Shown one piece after another: positions 34,541-47,400 of a stretch of 64,000 bases of DNA. The DNA lies in the NCBI RefSeq assembly GCF_932526225.1, contig NC_064039.1, forward strand, positions 310,001 to 374,000, in the 5' to 3' direction. A program made the translations under genes and the position numbers. This stretch comes from Nematostella vectensis (taxonomy: Eukaryota; Cnidaria; Anthozoa; Actiniaria; Edwardsiidae). The notes under the pieces were generated by a model, which searched no databases, was not told where the DNA came from, and saw nothing but the letters and a program-made list of their open reading frames with translations. Position 1 is the stretch's first letter. Each line of letters starts with the position of its first letter.

Positions 34541-37500
34541 TAAAACCCTTGCGGTGGACAATTAAAGCTGCTTTGAGCTTGTGTCAATTGCCGAGGCTTT
34601 TTGGAGATTCTCCTGATTGACGTCTTGGAAACCTCCGCTCTTTATGTCTTTGCCCGCGTTTTGGGTTTTACGGCCCGCCCTACATTTTACAACGTATCAT
34701 ATGGGCAGAAACGAAACATAGAAAATACGTCAGAGATTCCGAAAAACAACTAACCATAGTCACGTTCGAACAAGGTTTAAATAGAGTGGTTGATATTACG
34801 GTCAGGATTTAAATTTTGTCAAAGGATCAGTGTAATTGGTTGTTATTCTATAGTGCATCAGTGTGTATTAACTAATTAATGTACTTTATACACTTTTTGA
34901 TTTCAGGGGTATTCTCACAATCGATTGGAAATTGGGTGTTTTTCTTGTGAAAGCGTATTTACAATCAGATTATAATGTATTTTCTATTTGAAAGGTAGGC
35001 CAGTAATTAAAGTGCTTATCAATTCAAACAGTATTCATATAGTGGTGTTGTTAGTTCAATGAAAGGTGAAGAATAGTGGTGTTGGTAGTTCAATGAAAGG
35101 TGAAGAGCATCATGTTTTGTGATTAGCGTGCTGTCAGAGAACGAAAGTTAAAGGTTTGCGCCCTTGCGCGCCACAATGTTATTGTAAACACGCTGTGTAT
35201 GTTGTCAATGTGTATTACGCGCAGCTCTAAATGACTCGAATGCGATAACACTAAACCCCACACGCCTACGGAAAGACAAGATAGTTACATGAGTTGCAAT
35301 TCCCTATTAAGCCCTTAAGCCCCGCCCCTCGACAGAATGTGTTGGATTCTCAACCGCTCAACCAAAACAAACAACTAGAGTCGCTCGTAACACAAAGTGC
35401 TCAATGCGTCATGAAGAAAAGAGGGTATTTTATTAAGAGAATCGGCACGTTGGAGAGAGGTGAGATCTTTCGCGAGGACAATTTAATGGTATTTGAGATC
35501 CATTTAGGAAATTGATCTATTGACAAAAGGCTTCCTTTATGTAGGTGCTTATCGATCTAGATTGTTATAATTGCTTCGTACACCCGGGGGATAAATTGTC
35601 TGCCATAAATGCCTAAATCAGATTAAATTCTTGTTCAGATAAACCAGACCACCTCGGGAGAGGGATATCAAGGCCTCAAGCAGACGGGAAACAGTGGCGA
35701 CTGAACGCTGAGTGTAAGTGACAAAAAGCGGCTAATAGTTTGGATACATAGTTGTTCGTTCTAGAAGAAACATACTATGTATCAAACAGGACAAAAATAT
35801 AATGGGGATAGTCTATGAGTACCACAGGAAAAAAAATATAATGGGGATAATCTATGAGTACCACAGGACAAGAATATAATGGGGATAACTTTACCGCTTA
35901 TTAAAGAGGACATCACTCACTGGTAACTTTGATGTCTTCTTTGTTGAATAAAGACATACATCTCATTTTTAAGAATACTTTATCTGTTTAATGCACTTTT
36001 GTGAAGCAAAATGCTGAAGATGGAAAATTTCCGATATATATGCCATGTCGTTAGATACAAATACAAAAAAGCTAAAGTGAAAACTGCGTCGGATCGTATT
36101 TTGCTACATGAAAAATAAAACATGTTCGCCGGCACTTTAAGTAGGTAGGAATGGGTAAACAACAATTTGTTTTAACAGAACAACAAATTAAGAGCGGAGG
36201 CATTTTGTGCTATTTCTAGACCAGCAGATGTTGTCTCGTTGAGAAATTAAAAAAAAGATGTATTATTTATGGTAACTTTCTAATTTTATGGTTTTTGGTA
36301 AGTTTCAAATTTGATAAACGCGTTCAGTGGATTCTGTGGGCATGGGTTTAGCTGTTGTAAAAGGAGTATCGTTTAAGCCCGTTTCTTCGCTTGGCGTGCA
36401 TTAGTTTTGACATGCGATGGTTGCATTTGTTTGTTTAGCTTAAGTAAAAACCTATAGAACTCTTCAAAAGTCCAAATACCAAACCCATAACAGGAAATTT
36501 GATCATTTCAACTGAAAAAGAGCAAAGACAGTCTTTAAACATGAAGACTTTAGTGAGCGTTTGCGTTCACATCTAATCCTAAAGGTTCAGTATTAGTGGC
36601 GTTACTGACACTGTAAATAGTGGCTTTCATAGCTTGAGCTATCACATTCGGTACCACTTATCTAATAACATGACACACCCTTCGATAAACCGCTAATCTG
36701 CTCATTACACTGAATTATTTAAAAAAGACGAACCCATTATCCAAAAAAAATACCCGCGTAGTGGGTTTTGGTTGGGTATATATGGCATAAGTGCATTTGC
36801 AATAGAAATTTTCCTATCATTATGTTTCTTCCGACCATTGATTACCCTGATACCCCAAAACACCGGTTAGGCTTTGTTATCATGGTGATGCCACGCCATC
36901 CGACGTGAGGTACATTGCACAAGTACAACTAGAAGCTACACAGAACGCGGCTTAACTTGCACCTGATATAACCCAGATCGGATGTGGGATACTAGAAGTA
37001 AATGCGGCTAAAGTAGTCAGAAATGAAGCCTGAAAGCGAGGCAATGATTGACAGAGTGTCCCTCAATTCACCGTGAGATCAAGTAAAGACGGGAACGCAA
37101 GAGAAACGTGCGAAGGATTTACTTGTCCTCTCTGATAACAGTGAGCGCTTGCTGTGAGCGCCGTGAGCGAGGAAATAGAAATATGGGCGTGCTGAGAGCT
37201 ATTTCTGATAGCGTAGTAGCAATGGAAATAGGCATCACAGGTGCTGGAGAAAGTCAAATATAGCACCGAGATCCCCGCGAGTTTGCATTACAGTTAAGAT
37301 ACGAGTGCGGTCGAGACGAGTGAGGGCGAGACGGTGTAAGAAAACCCACATGCAAAACAGCCTCGGGTAGGTCTCTAAGTGCAAGAGGATATCAAAGCGA
37401 CCAACTAATGACGGTATAACCAAAGAACAATATCGAGTAGCTTAGAAATAAAAAAGCACAGCTTAAATTCCATTTTCAATATCCAAGTAAAAGTAAACCT

Positions 37501-39120
37501 ATAGTTAAGCGTTTTGTTGTCAGATCTTCATGACAATGACTTCAGATTGCTAGTGATCTCAATGTTTTCCATGGCCGTGATTTTCTGTCTTTTCCCTGGT
37601 ATTTCGCTATTTGTATCCGCTTGGTAAGGACTGTAGGCCGATAATCGGATCCCCAAGCGCCACCAGTATAATCTTGTTAATTGGATGTAAGGTTGAAAAA
37701 ACTTCTCAATGCGTGCTGAACCAGTATCATAACAAGCGTCATAACAATAGTACCGCCGTTAATTGATCTTATGGCTTTATTCTTTTTCTGGATAGAAATA
37801 TACATAAGTCATCTTAGAAAGAGATAAAGTCCTAAAAAACTTACGGGATCGCGTAGGCTTTAGAGTTGGAAACTAAAAGAACTAAATAATATTAAATTAT
37901 AACATTATCTGTTGAAACGAAATTCGTTAAATAATCAAATAATTAGTTCATGATTATTTCATGATTTTTAACATCGATTTGGTTTTCCACAAATTATTCC
38001 AATACTCTCTAATTAAACTATTTTTCGTCTGAAGTGATTTGGTGATGAGTTGGCAAGTACAGAGGAAATTGTATAAACGTTTCGAAAGATCGAATTTTCA
38101 ACCAGCTTGACATCGAATGGGGGTACTAATTGTCCCCCCACGACGAAAATCGAAAGAGCGTACAGATAATACTGTTTTATGAGACGCCACGCCGGGGTGA
38201 GAAAAAAGGACCTTTACGTCAGAAGGAAACAAATCCGCACAAAACGAACAATCAATTGTCTCTTTCTCTTTGAGCTGAATATACCCGTTCACAAGGCCTT
38301 AGTGCTAGGATGATTCGTAATGCAGTCTATTATTGCGACGTATCTAAGCCAGACGATCACAAATGCGCATATATCTTTCTGTCTACAAATATTAGGAGCT
38401 GTTTTAGTCGGCTGTTTTGCTCATTTCACGATTTTCCAGCATCTTATAAAAGGTACCAAAAGAAACACGATTCCTCGAAAAGCCTGTGGCCCTGTCCGCT
38501 GAAAAAAGATGACATTTCGCGGAGGAAAAACGTGGACGTAATATAATCTTCAACTTCTAACCTGTAGCTAGCGAGTACTGTAAGCATCACAGGCGTGGCT
38601 CTTAGCCAGTTTTTAGTAAATTGAAATGTAAGCCCTAGCAGTACTCAGTATAACAACATTTCACTTATGAAGATAACAAGCTAAGAACTCTAATTGTAGC
38701 CATATTGAATTGTGTAGAGTAGCATAGCATATTGGGTTTCAAGACGGCTACTTTAAGTATCCAGTAAGCAAGATTTTATTGTTTGAAAACTCATAACCCG
38801 GTAGGTTAGGCTCAAGTTGGGAACCGAGTTTTTAATATCTCATGAATCATCTTTACATCCTACAGCGTAAATTTTTACATTTCTGTAACTCCACCTCTTT
38901 ATCAAACATTTTCTGTCGTGCCTGTTTCCCCGACACCCATTAGCGCCAGTTTTTTTAGTTACTTAGATAAATACCGATTATTTCACATTCCGCCAACTTT
39001 TCTTATATGTTGTTCCCTTTATAGCCGAAAGCAGGACTGCAAAGATCAAATAAAGACATTCATTGAGGATCAATTCAAGGGTTCTGTGAGGGCCAATATA
39101 AGGCCACGTATCCTGGCGCC
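34541..39120. other. Gene-free stretch upstream of the GPCR
   Basis: Contains a twofold 35-bp repeat (GTTCAATGAAAGGTGAAGA, 35,040-35,110) and a 47-bp repeat (AATATAATGGGGATA, 35,786-35,890). No exon could be recognised. Any GPCR promoter or untranslated exon here is not identifiable by eye. Confidence 0.5.
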
Positions 39121-40122
39121 ATGATGAACACTAGTGCCAACTTGACGACGGGGATGCACGGGCTAACAACGATAAGCACGACTCCCGAAAACCTCGTGGC
39201 CGCCGTGTTCGTGGCTATTCTGATGTTCTTCACACTTTTCGGAAACATCATCGTCATCTCTTGCTTCTACACCTTCCAAGATTTGCGTACGATTTGTAAT
39301 TACTTCGTGGTGAGCCTTAGCGTGGCGGACATTCTCGTGGCGCTGGTTGCTATGCCATTCTGGCTGCACGTTCAAGTCATGAACAATATGTGGACTCTGA
39401 GCAGAACCTTACGCCGGTTCTGGGACTGTATTGACATCCTTTGCGGCACTGCGTCCATCATGAACCTCACTGCAGTAAGCATCGACAGAATGCTAGCCAT
39501 AGCAGTGCCGTTCCGCTACCCGCACATCTTGACCCCTAAGCGCGCAGTGGCGTTGATCATCTGCGTCTGGGGGTACGCCATGTCAGTGGGTGGGGCAAGG
39601 GTAACTGACTGGCCCGGTCGCAGCTTTCTGTACTTCGTATCGGTTGTCTGCTTCTTCTTTCCACTAACCATTGTCATCATCATGTACATCGTGATCTTCG
39701 TTGTTGTGAGAATACAAGTCAAACGGATAGGCAAAAATAGCATCGTGCGAGCAAGCGAGATGAAGGCGGCCAAAACCATCGCGGTTGTCATCGGGGGCTT
39801 TCTCATTTGCTGGCTTCCCTTCTTCACCATGGTGCTTGGGTATGCGTACGACCCCTCGTTTGATCCGCCCTTTGCATTGTTCAATGTAATCAAATGGTTG
39901 GAGTACTTCAACTCTTGCCTGAACCCTTTAATCTACGCGTGCATGAATCGCCTGTACCGCAGGGCTTTTCGGAGACTCTTTAAAAGGTGTTACCTCAGGT
40001 TGTCCAACCGAGCGGGGGCTTCAAATGTGCTTCAGTACCTTAGTCAAGGACCGCGCGGCTCTTTGCTCACGACTACTGTCTATGATACCAACAGTGGACC
40101 GCAAGAACGAACTAAAGTATAG
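39121..40122 (+). CDS. Class A (aminergic-like) G-protein-coupled receptor
   Basis: An intronless 333-residue receptor with seven hydrophobic helices. TM1 has LFGNIIVIS, TM2 LSVADILVALVAMPF and TM3 CIDILCGTASIMNLTAVSID, with Asp at the amine-binding position 3.32 and DRM in place of DRY. TM4 is VALIICVWGYAM, TM5 ends FFFPLTIVIIMY, TM6 has GFLICWLPFF and TM7 WLEYFNSCLNPLIY, with Trp 7.40 and Tyr 7.43 as in amine receptors. The short C-tail is basic (RRAFRRLFKR). One N-glycosylation site (NTSANLT) lies in the N-terminus. Oddly, position 3.25 is Arg and the short second extracellular loop has no Cys, so the usual disulfide is absent. It probably signals at the plasma membrane to a biogenic-amine-like ligand; the ligand is unknown. 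The start is the first of two adjacent Met codons. Confidence 0.9.
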   Translation: MMNTSANLTTGMHGLTTISTTPENLVAAVFVAILMFFTLFGNIIVISCFYTFQDLRTICNYFVVSLSVADILVALVAMPFWLHVQVMNNMWTLSRTLRRFWDCIDILCGTASIMNLTAVSIDRMLAIAVPFRYPHILTPKRAVALIICVWGYAMSVGGARVTDWPGRSFLYFVSVVCFFFPLTIVIIMYIVIFVVVRIQVKRIGKNSIVRASEMKAAKTIAVVIGGFLICWLPFFTMVLGYAYDPSFDPPFALFNVIKWLEYFNSCLNPLIYACMNRLYRRAFRRLFKRCYLRLSNRAGASNVLQYLSQGPRGSLLTTTVYDTNSGPQERTKV

Positions 40123-40320
40123 CGCGCGTGGGTCTTTGCTCGCGACTACTGTCTATGATACCATTAGTGGACCGCAAGAACGAACTAAATTATTGTCCGC
40201 GTGGGTCTGCTCACGACTACTATCTATGATACAATTAGTGAACCGCAAGAACATACTAAAGCACAGCCCGCGTGGGTCTTTGCTCACAGTTACTGTGTGT
40301 GATGCCAACAGTTAACTACA
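40052..40320 (+). repeat. Tandem copies of the GPCR C-terminal tail and stop region
   Basis: Four units at 40,052, 40,123, 40,198 and 40,268, each with TCTTTGCTCACGACTACTGT or a variant. The first unit encodes the end of the receptor; the stop at 40,120-40,122 falls at its boundary, and the other copies lie in the 3' flank. Confidence 0.85.
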
Positions 40321-40329
40321 AGCATGAAC

Positions 40330-43300
40330 TTTAAGACATGTTCCGCACGGAACGCGACGCCGCGAATATCAGCGCACGCATAATCTCCCTTCGAACACGC
40401 CCTGGACTCTGGCCTGACTCACTACTGAGAAGCGAAAGCATTGAGTGTGTGCAGGAAGTGTGAAAGCGCGACTCTTTGATTAAAGGCAAACTATCCAAAA
40501 CCTGACACTTATTGGTTTCCCTTAATTTCGCGTTATTTTCTACTAAATAAAATGCCGGTGGGAACAGTTGTAAGGCGTTTGGGGGTTCGAGCGAATGCTT
40601 GGTATCATTAGATATATGCCTGATCGATCACAGTAAGACTGCTGCTCACTGATAATCGTGAATAAAGCTATCGAACATGGGAAGAAAGGAAGTGCACTGA
40701 CGGTTTCCGTTTGTCTTTGTTTGAAAATTATACGAACAGAGCAAAGTGGTTGGATAGCCAAATCGAAACGTTGGGGTATGCCACGGCCGACGACGGCACA
40801 AAGCTAATTGAATGGAGAACTAAATGGCAGCGCGTAAAAATGCACTCTCGGGACAATTTGATAGACGCCGAAAACATAACACATGATTCTAGTGTTTTAT
40901 TGAGGACCTTACGCCTAAAAAGACCGCATTCCTTTTTTTGTCTCAGACGGGAGGGGAGCCATGAGAGATCGGCTCATCCCAAAGTCGTGATTTTCTCTTT
41001 TTGTCCCCTACAAAAGTCTCAGATGTTATAAGTGTATACTCCCACTCCAAATGAGGTTGCTCTCCGAAAAGCAATGTGTTGTAACCCGCAATGGTTCATG
41101 GGTATCGAATAAACATGTATCATTATTTATATACCTGTAAATATTGGCATGGTTTTCAGGAAAAAGGATTCAACCATTTTAACGATACCCAGAAACATCT
41201 TCGGGCTACGGCACAAGGAGTGTATCACGTTAGTTTCATGGTGCCATTTTCACCCAAGTCTCAAGTTGGAGATTTTTTTTTGAAATCACAAAAAAACGAA
41301 TTTAAGTACGCGTAAAAATTAATCATAAGGTAACCCTAGGATTTCTTATACTTATCGGTTGAGGGAAATTGCGTGTAAATTGTAAATATAACTGCTGTTC
41401 ATGTACACAATTCCACAAAAAAAGAAGTTCTTTAAATAGGATAGACTAGTTGGCTTCTGAATACAATGTCAAGGTTGAGCAAAGTCTTATCGAAACGTGC
41501 GGTAAGTACTGTTTGAGCTTGTCAAAGTAACTCGCAACGCGTCTTTAAACGAACGAGAACTGTTAAAATAATAAAACTTGAAGAGGAAACTTTTGCAGTT
41601 TATTGAAGAAGACGCGCCACTTCTCTGCCGGAGGGGAGCACTCGGCATGGAAACCTACCTCAACAACCGGCATGCAGCGCGCGTTTCGTTTTTGCAAGAT
41701 TTAAAAACGCGCGATGCATTCTAGTAGCTGAGTTAGAATTCTATAGAAATGTGCGCGCAATGTTATACTGTAGCTGGAACAACCTTTTTAGAGAATATAG
41801 ATTCAATTTTTTTAGAAATAGTGGCAAAACACATATTTTTTCCCTTATTAGGACTTTTACATCTTTGTTGACAAGATCTCTAACAAAACTTAGAAAATAA
41901 TCACTGTCACTCTACCAAACAGCGCCCTCCATTTTAACCATCTAAATATCATAGTAATTAAGGGGTCAAGCGGCGAGGGTATTGAACAATAGGGAATTAG
42001 TGGGGGATGTAGTTAGTAATTAGTGGGGGATGTAGTTAGTAATTAGTGGGGGATGTAGTTAGTAATTAGTGGGGGATGTAGTTAGTAATTAGTGGGGAAT
42101 GTAGATAGTAATTAGTGGGGAATGTAGATAGTAATTAGTGGGGAATGTAGTTAGTAATTAGTGGGGAATGTAGTTAGTAATTAGTGGGGGATGTAGTTAG
42201 TAATTAGTGGGGGATGTAGTTAGTAATTAGTGGCTATCTACTGGGTGCTTAGTATTCACTGTTGCACCTTAATTCCGATTGATTTCCAGGAGGAAAACAA
42301 TGAAAACAAAGTTGCAATTTAGGGAATACTAATCACTAAGTAGACGACTACAAATTACTAACTACGAACCTCACTCAAATGTTCCTGTTATTCAAAATCC
42401 TCCAATACTTCACATCCTAGAGAAAAGAGGACAAAAATATAATGTCAATTGTGTTTACTAATATCAAAGTTATTCCCAAATATTTCAATATAGCTCAGCG
42501 ATGGAAACAAAAAAACAACATGTGAAGACCACGGTTTATCTTTTTCTTCTCGTGTCTGCAGAGCTAACTTTTTCGTGTTTTGACGGGGGAATCGTTTTCG
42601 CATTCTCTTTTCTTACTTTTTTTTCGCCGAATGGCTTTTAAAACCGCATGCTTTCTTTTTCGGGGAATCAAGCGCATCTCGTGTTATGGGAAAACGAGCG
42701 TAGACACGCTAGATTAGGTGGATGAGCAAATAGAACTTTTCACTTCGCATTAAAATAAGTTTATTAAGCATCTATATTACAATGTTGTCTGAAAATATTC
42801 AGCAAATATAGCTATCGTCCTGTCATCACACGTACAAGGTAGAGAACTCCCTATCGGATTGCACACAGCAAGGAGAAACAATAAATAAAAACAAGCGTGA
42901 AAATACAGAAATACAGTGATAGTCTTGTACAAATCTTATATATACATCCATTTATGAATACAATTGCTGTCAGTCCAAACAGCGAATGTCAAAAGGGTAG
43001 TTCTAGGGCCGAAAGGTGCTCATGGGTGCGGTAGTTCTAGGGCCGAAAGGTGCTTATGGATACTGATTCTTCCAATATAGTATATCGATACCCGTGATAC
43101 CTTTCGGACATAGCACTTACATTCACATACGGGCTTTTGCCATGATAATTCCATTGAGCTATTTGTATCTACTGAACATGTTTATATAAATCTATTTAAA
43201 AAAATGTTACAGTGCAAATGGCATTTCTACGACTGACAGCCGCTTAATATTGTATTGATACCTATCCAATGATTAATCCACATTTTGATGTAATCTGTAG

Positions 43301-44400
43301 AGATATGACGTGGGACAATTTTTGTTATCAACTGCCATTTGCCATTAACACAGAGTTTTTATTTAAATAGATGTATAACAGTGGTAAAGACAAATAGGAT
43401 CTTCCTGGAAGCTGCCAGAGAAAGACCAAGCTTTCCTTGGACTTACAACTCGAATTCTATGGGTAATCTACATACAGTATTATATTAAAGCCCAGCTTTC
43501 CTTGGACTTACAACTCGAATTCTATGGGTAACCTACATATTATTAAAGCCCAGCTTTCCTTGGACTTACAACTCGAATTCTATTGGTAATCTACGTATTA
43601 TTAAAGTCCAGCTTCTCCAAACATAATAAAGCATAAATTAATTCGGTATCAAATTTATATTAAATCGATAATTTATATCTAACGAAAAAGTTCCTCAAGG
43701 CGATCGAAATGTTTATACATATCCATGCAGGTTTTATTAATAGTCTGAAGACCCCAATCTTTAATATTTCAATCAATATAAATCACATGCACATAATGTT
43801 ATCAGCAAAAAAATAAGAATAAACATTATAAGCATCACGTTAGAGGGCGAAATGAGTTGCCTTGGTAGAGAAAAAAGGGGAGGAAAAACAGAGTTTGATG
43901 GGCTAAATTCTGAGAATCCTCTCTGTATCGGCTAAGTTGTGCTCCGAGTTTGTATGCGTCCTCCCAGTCAAGTAAAAGTGGGTGATTTAAGCGACTACGA
44001 ACACGGCACGTGAACTGACGCGTTTTCCGAAACGTTCCCGAATTAAGCCTAACACATGAGAGGATCATAGAATCTATAAACATGCTATAAGCCTCATCGT
44101 GGATCCTAGACTAGATCCTATGGGTACACCAACCCATGAAGAACAAGTCTAAGATTTGGTGATGGTTCCAATGTGTTTATTCCATTCACTTTCATGTACA
44201 AAGTTAACTTTAGTATTGTTTCCAAATTTGCTTTTCCGCTTTTTTGCGCATTTTTTTTAGATACACAGGTCAGGTTTTTATACTAAATCAGCTCATAATA
44301 TTATTTCCCTATATTGCTTCCTACTTTCATCACGCACAGGTATAAATTACCTCCTTGGATTAAGAGTGTGCTCATTTCAAGATAGGCAAGAAGACAGGCA
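40330..44400. other. Gene-free stretch between GPCR and CDC25
   Basis: Holds a 23-bp array (41,997-42,235), half of a palindromic element (42,478-42,560), a 38-bp duplication (TTCTAGGGCCGAAAGGTGCT, 42,998-43,060) and a 65-bp triplicate (CCTTGGACTTACAACTCGAA, 43,430-43,615). The 3' UTR of CDC25 should lie below 44,401 but its end is not evident. Confidence 0.5.
41997..42235. repeat. 23-bp tandem repeat, about 10 copies
   Basis: Unit GTAGTTAGTAATTAGTGGGG plus GAT, with two copies reading GTAGATAG. Confidence 0.9.
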
Positions 44401-47400
44401 TTATCTGTAGTTGAGTCCCGGGCGGAATGACTTCTTTCCTTGGCCTTCAGACCATGACTTGGATCGCTTAGAGAACAGCTTCAAATCATTCGAGTAGTTT
44501 TCGTCAAGCATGAGGACGTAATTCTGTGGCTCGCAATGTTCCTGAAACATGACGCATTTCTTATTTTATACTTCTCTCTTTTATCTTTTATTAAATTAAT
44601 TGCCACTTGTAAGCCAATCAGGCAATGCTAACATAAACGTGCGAGCCCCAAACAGCAAACAGACAAGAACGGGCCTGTTCGCGAATAGTCGGGGCACAGA
44701 CCCTTTGACGGAGCCTGGGGATGCAGCTCGCAGAGCGTAGCACTGCGTCTCTCGTTGCATGGTTCCGGTATGGATTCCCGGTGAGATAGTTGGATCTATC
44801 CTTTGCTACGAGGGCTCTTAGGGCTTTCCCCCTCCGAAAAACAAGTAATTCCAAACTTTAGCCTTGTTAGGCGGTCAGACACCAGAACTATGGTGGCTGG
44901 CTGAGGCGTTGTAAGGCATCGTACGCCTATTGAATCGACCGCATTGCATCTACGCTCTTGGAATTATTAACATCCCAACTTCGACAAGTCTATTTAGCTC
45001 CCAAAGTTTCGCTCTATTTATCATATAAAACAGTCTTTTATTTTAATTAAAGGTGAGTAGTAAAAAAAGTAGGAGCACCTCTCAGGGCCAAGCTATCAGA
45101 AGCTTGAACCACATTGGATTGGTGCACCACAGAAAATAGGAAACAAAAAAAAAAAAAACGAAAATAAAATAGAGTGTTGAAGGACTACATAAGTTGTACC
45201 AATATGCAAGTGTTGACGGACCACATAAGTTGTACCAACCCTTGCAAGTGTTGACGGACCACATAAGTTGTACCAACGCTTGCAAGTGATGAAGGACTAC
45301 ATACTGTAAGTTGTACCAACCTTACAAGTGATGAAGGACTACATAAGCTGTACCAACCTTGCAAGTGTTGAAGGGCTGTTGTACTAACCTTGCAAGTGTT
45401 GAAGAAGTTCTTGTACCCTCCATCCAGTAGGTACAGTTCAGGGTAGAAGAGACTAGGGTAGGATGGGCGATGAATGTCTCGGTCACGATTACGCAAGAAT
45501 CGGCACCTGTAAAACAAAGGATGACGTTCAGGTTAGCAGATCCTTAACCCAGAGAATCCTTTTGCGAGCAGCATTCCAAGTATTCTGCAAACCCATGCAT
45601 TGATGAACGGGTTGTTTACAGGGTAATGGCTTAGCCTGCATAGCAAGGGTTGCCGTGTTCTTCGAGGATAAAGAAACCCAGAGTAATAGTCTATTTCCTT
45701 CATTTTTACAATTTCGGTAGGCTATTCCTGATCACCTTATAAATCAAGTGGTTCCTGTAACCAAGAAAAAAAAATTGTGGAAAGGAAAAGCCAACTCACA
45801 TGTCAGGTCCGCGTTTGGACGAGAATTCGCAATGGAAGATGACGACGACTCGCTTGCCTTCCTTGCACTTGGGTGTGTCGATGAACTGTTTTAACATCTC
45901 GTCCTTGGTGTAGATATTAATGGCGCCCTGGAAAACAGCACAACTTGTTTTATTCTAAACATGTGGCAACCTAAAAAGACATTGTAAGGCTTAGGGAAAA
46001 CAGTCCTTTTCATTTGTCCATGTACTGATTCACATGTGTGCAAACCACAGAATTCCCAACATTCGGAAACAAAACATATCCCTAATGAGAGCCAGCTAGC
46101 AGGCTAAGAAACAATCGACATGGTTTGTTTGCATGGATTTCTTCTTTGTTTTATTTACATAGATTTTTCTTTGTTTTATTTGCATGTATTTCTTAATCGT
46201 TTTATTTACATGGATTACTTTATCGGTTTACTTGCATGGATTTTCTTCATGCGTTTGTTTGAACTGAATAACCCTTTTCCATCCCAGTTTGATGATTTTT
46301 TTTTCACTGTGTGTAGGCTGTACCTTGACATGTCCGCCATCAAACTCAAAGGGATAGCGGCAGTCAATAATGTAATACTCGTCAATCTCGTCCTTATAAT
46401 CCCCGTTGATCAGCTTTGTCACCTGTAAGACAAGACATCTTGAACGTGAGTGCTAAACTCTTCTATTTCTATGGACACTTACATGCATCATTCTTGACCA
46501 TAGATAGAAGTGATATGCTGTGGTGAATGCAGTCAGTTCAAATGTAATCGCTGTCCTTCTAAAAGGATCATGTTTTAACAGGGTTTCGGGTATACACCAT
46601 TCCCCATTTGATCTGGTATACAACATTCAAAATAGGATTGCACTCAACTACGTGCCATTATATGCAGTGCTTCATGGGTATCAACTTAATAAGTACATTC
46701 TGTAAATATAAGCAGCCCAGGTTTTGAAAGTTATACTGTAGCATTCTTGTACATTCTGTAAAAAGCAGTCCAGGTTTTGATCAACTTTTATATATGTTAC
46801 CCATGAACAACTGCAGGTTCAACAAAGGGATTCACAAGTGCAGCCTCCTTAAAATAGGTGCATGGCTCCTTAAACTTGACTTACAGTCTCTGGAGAAATG
46901 CATTTAAGGTCTTCATGTTGTCCAGTTATAGATGGCAGCACATACGTCTATAAAAGACAATATTCAAACTTTGACCAAGAGATGGCAGCACACACATCTT
47001 TAGATGCCAACAATATGGTTTAGCGTGTTAATTAAGCAAAATGTAAAGCTTTTTAGATAAGCCTAAAAAAGGCTCAAGCCATTAGTAGGCCTCTTCAACA
47101 CCAGATTGCAGGCTGACATTAACAAACTAGACATCAAGGCTACCTACTACCCTACCGATTACAATGAAGAATACTCAACGCACCTTGCTAAAATCTCCTA
47201 TTAGATTTCTGTTGCTCTCTGCAATAGAAAGATACCACATACATTTAAATATGAGCAGCTTTATACAGTAGGCAAGACCTTCATACCTGTGCTCAGCTTC
47301 CTGCAACAACATACAACAGACATTAGCATAAGAACTGTGTATTTGCATAAGACTATACCTGTCCCAAGGAAAGTGCCAATCTGCCAGTTTGGCCGGTTCT

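Noticed and set aside
47287..47300. Possible 14-nt CDC25 microexon (GAAGCTGAGCACAG) with AG and GT flanks
   Set aside because: Including it breaks the frame; joining 47,359 directly to 47,218 keeps the phase and gives a complete protein.
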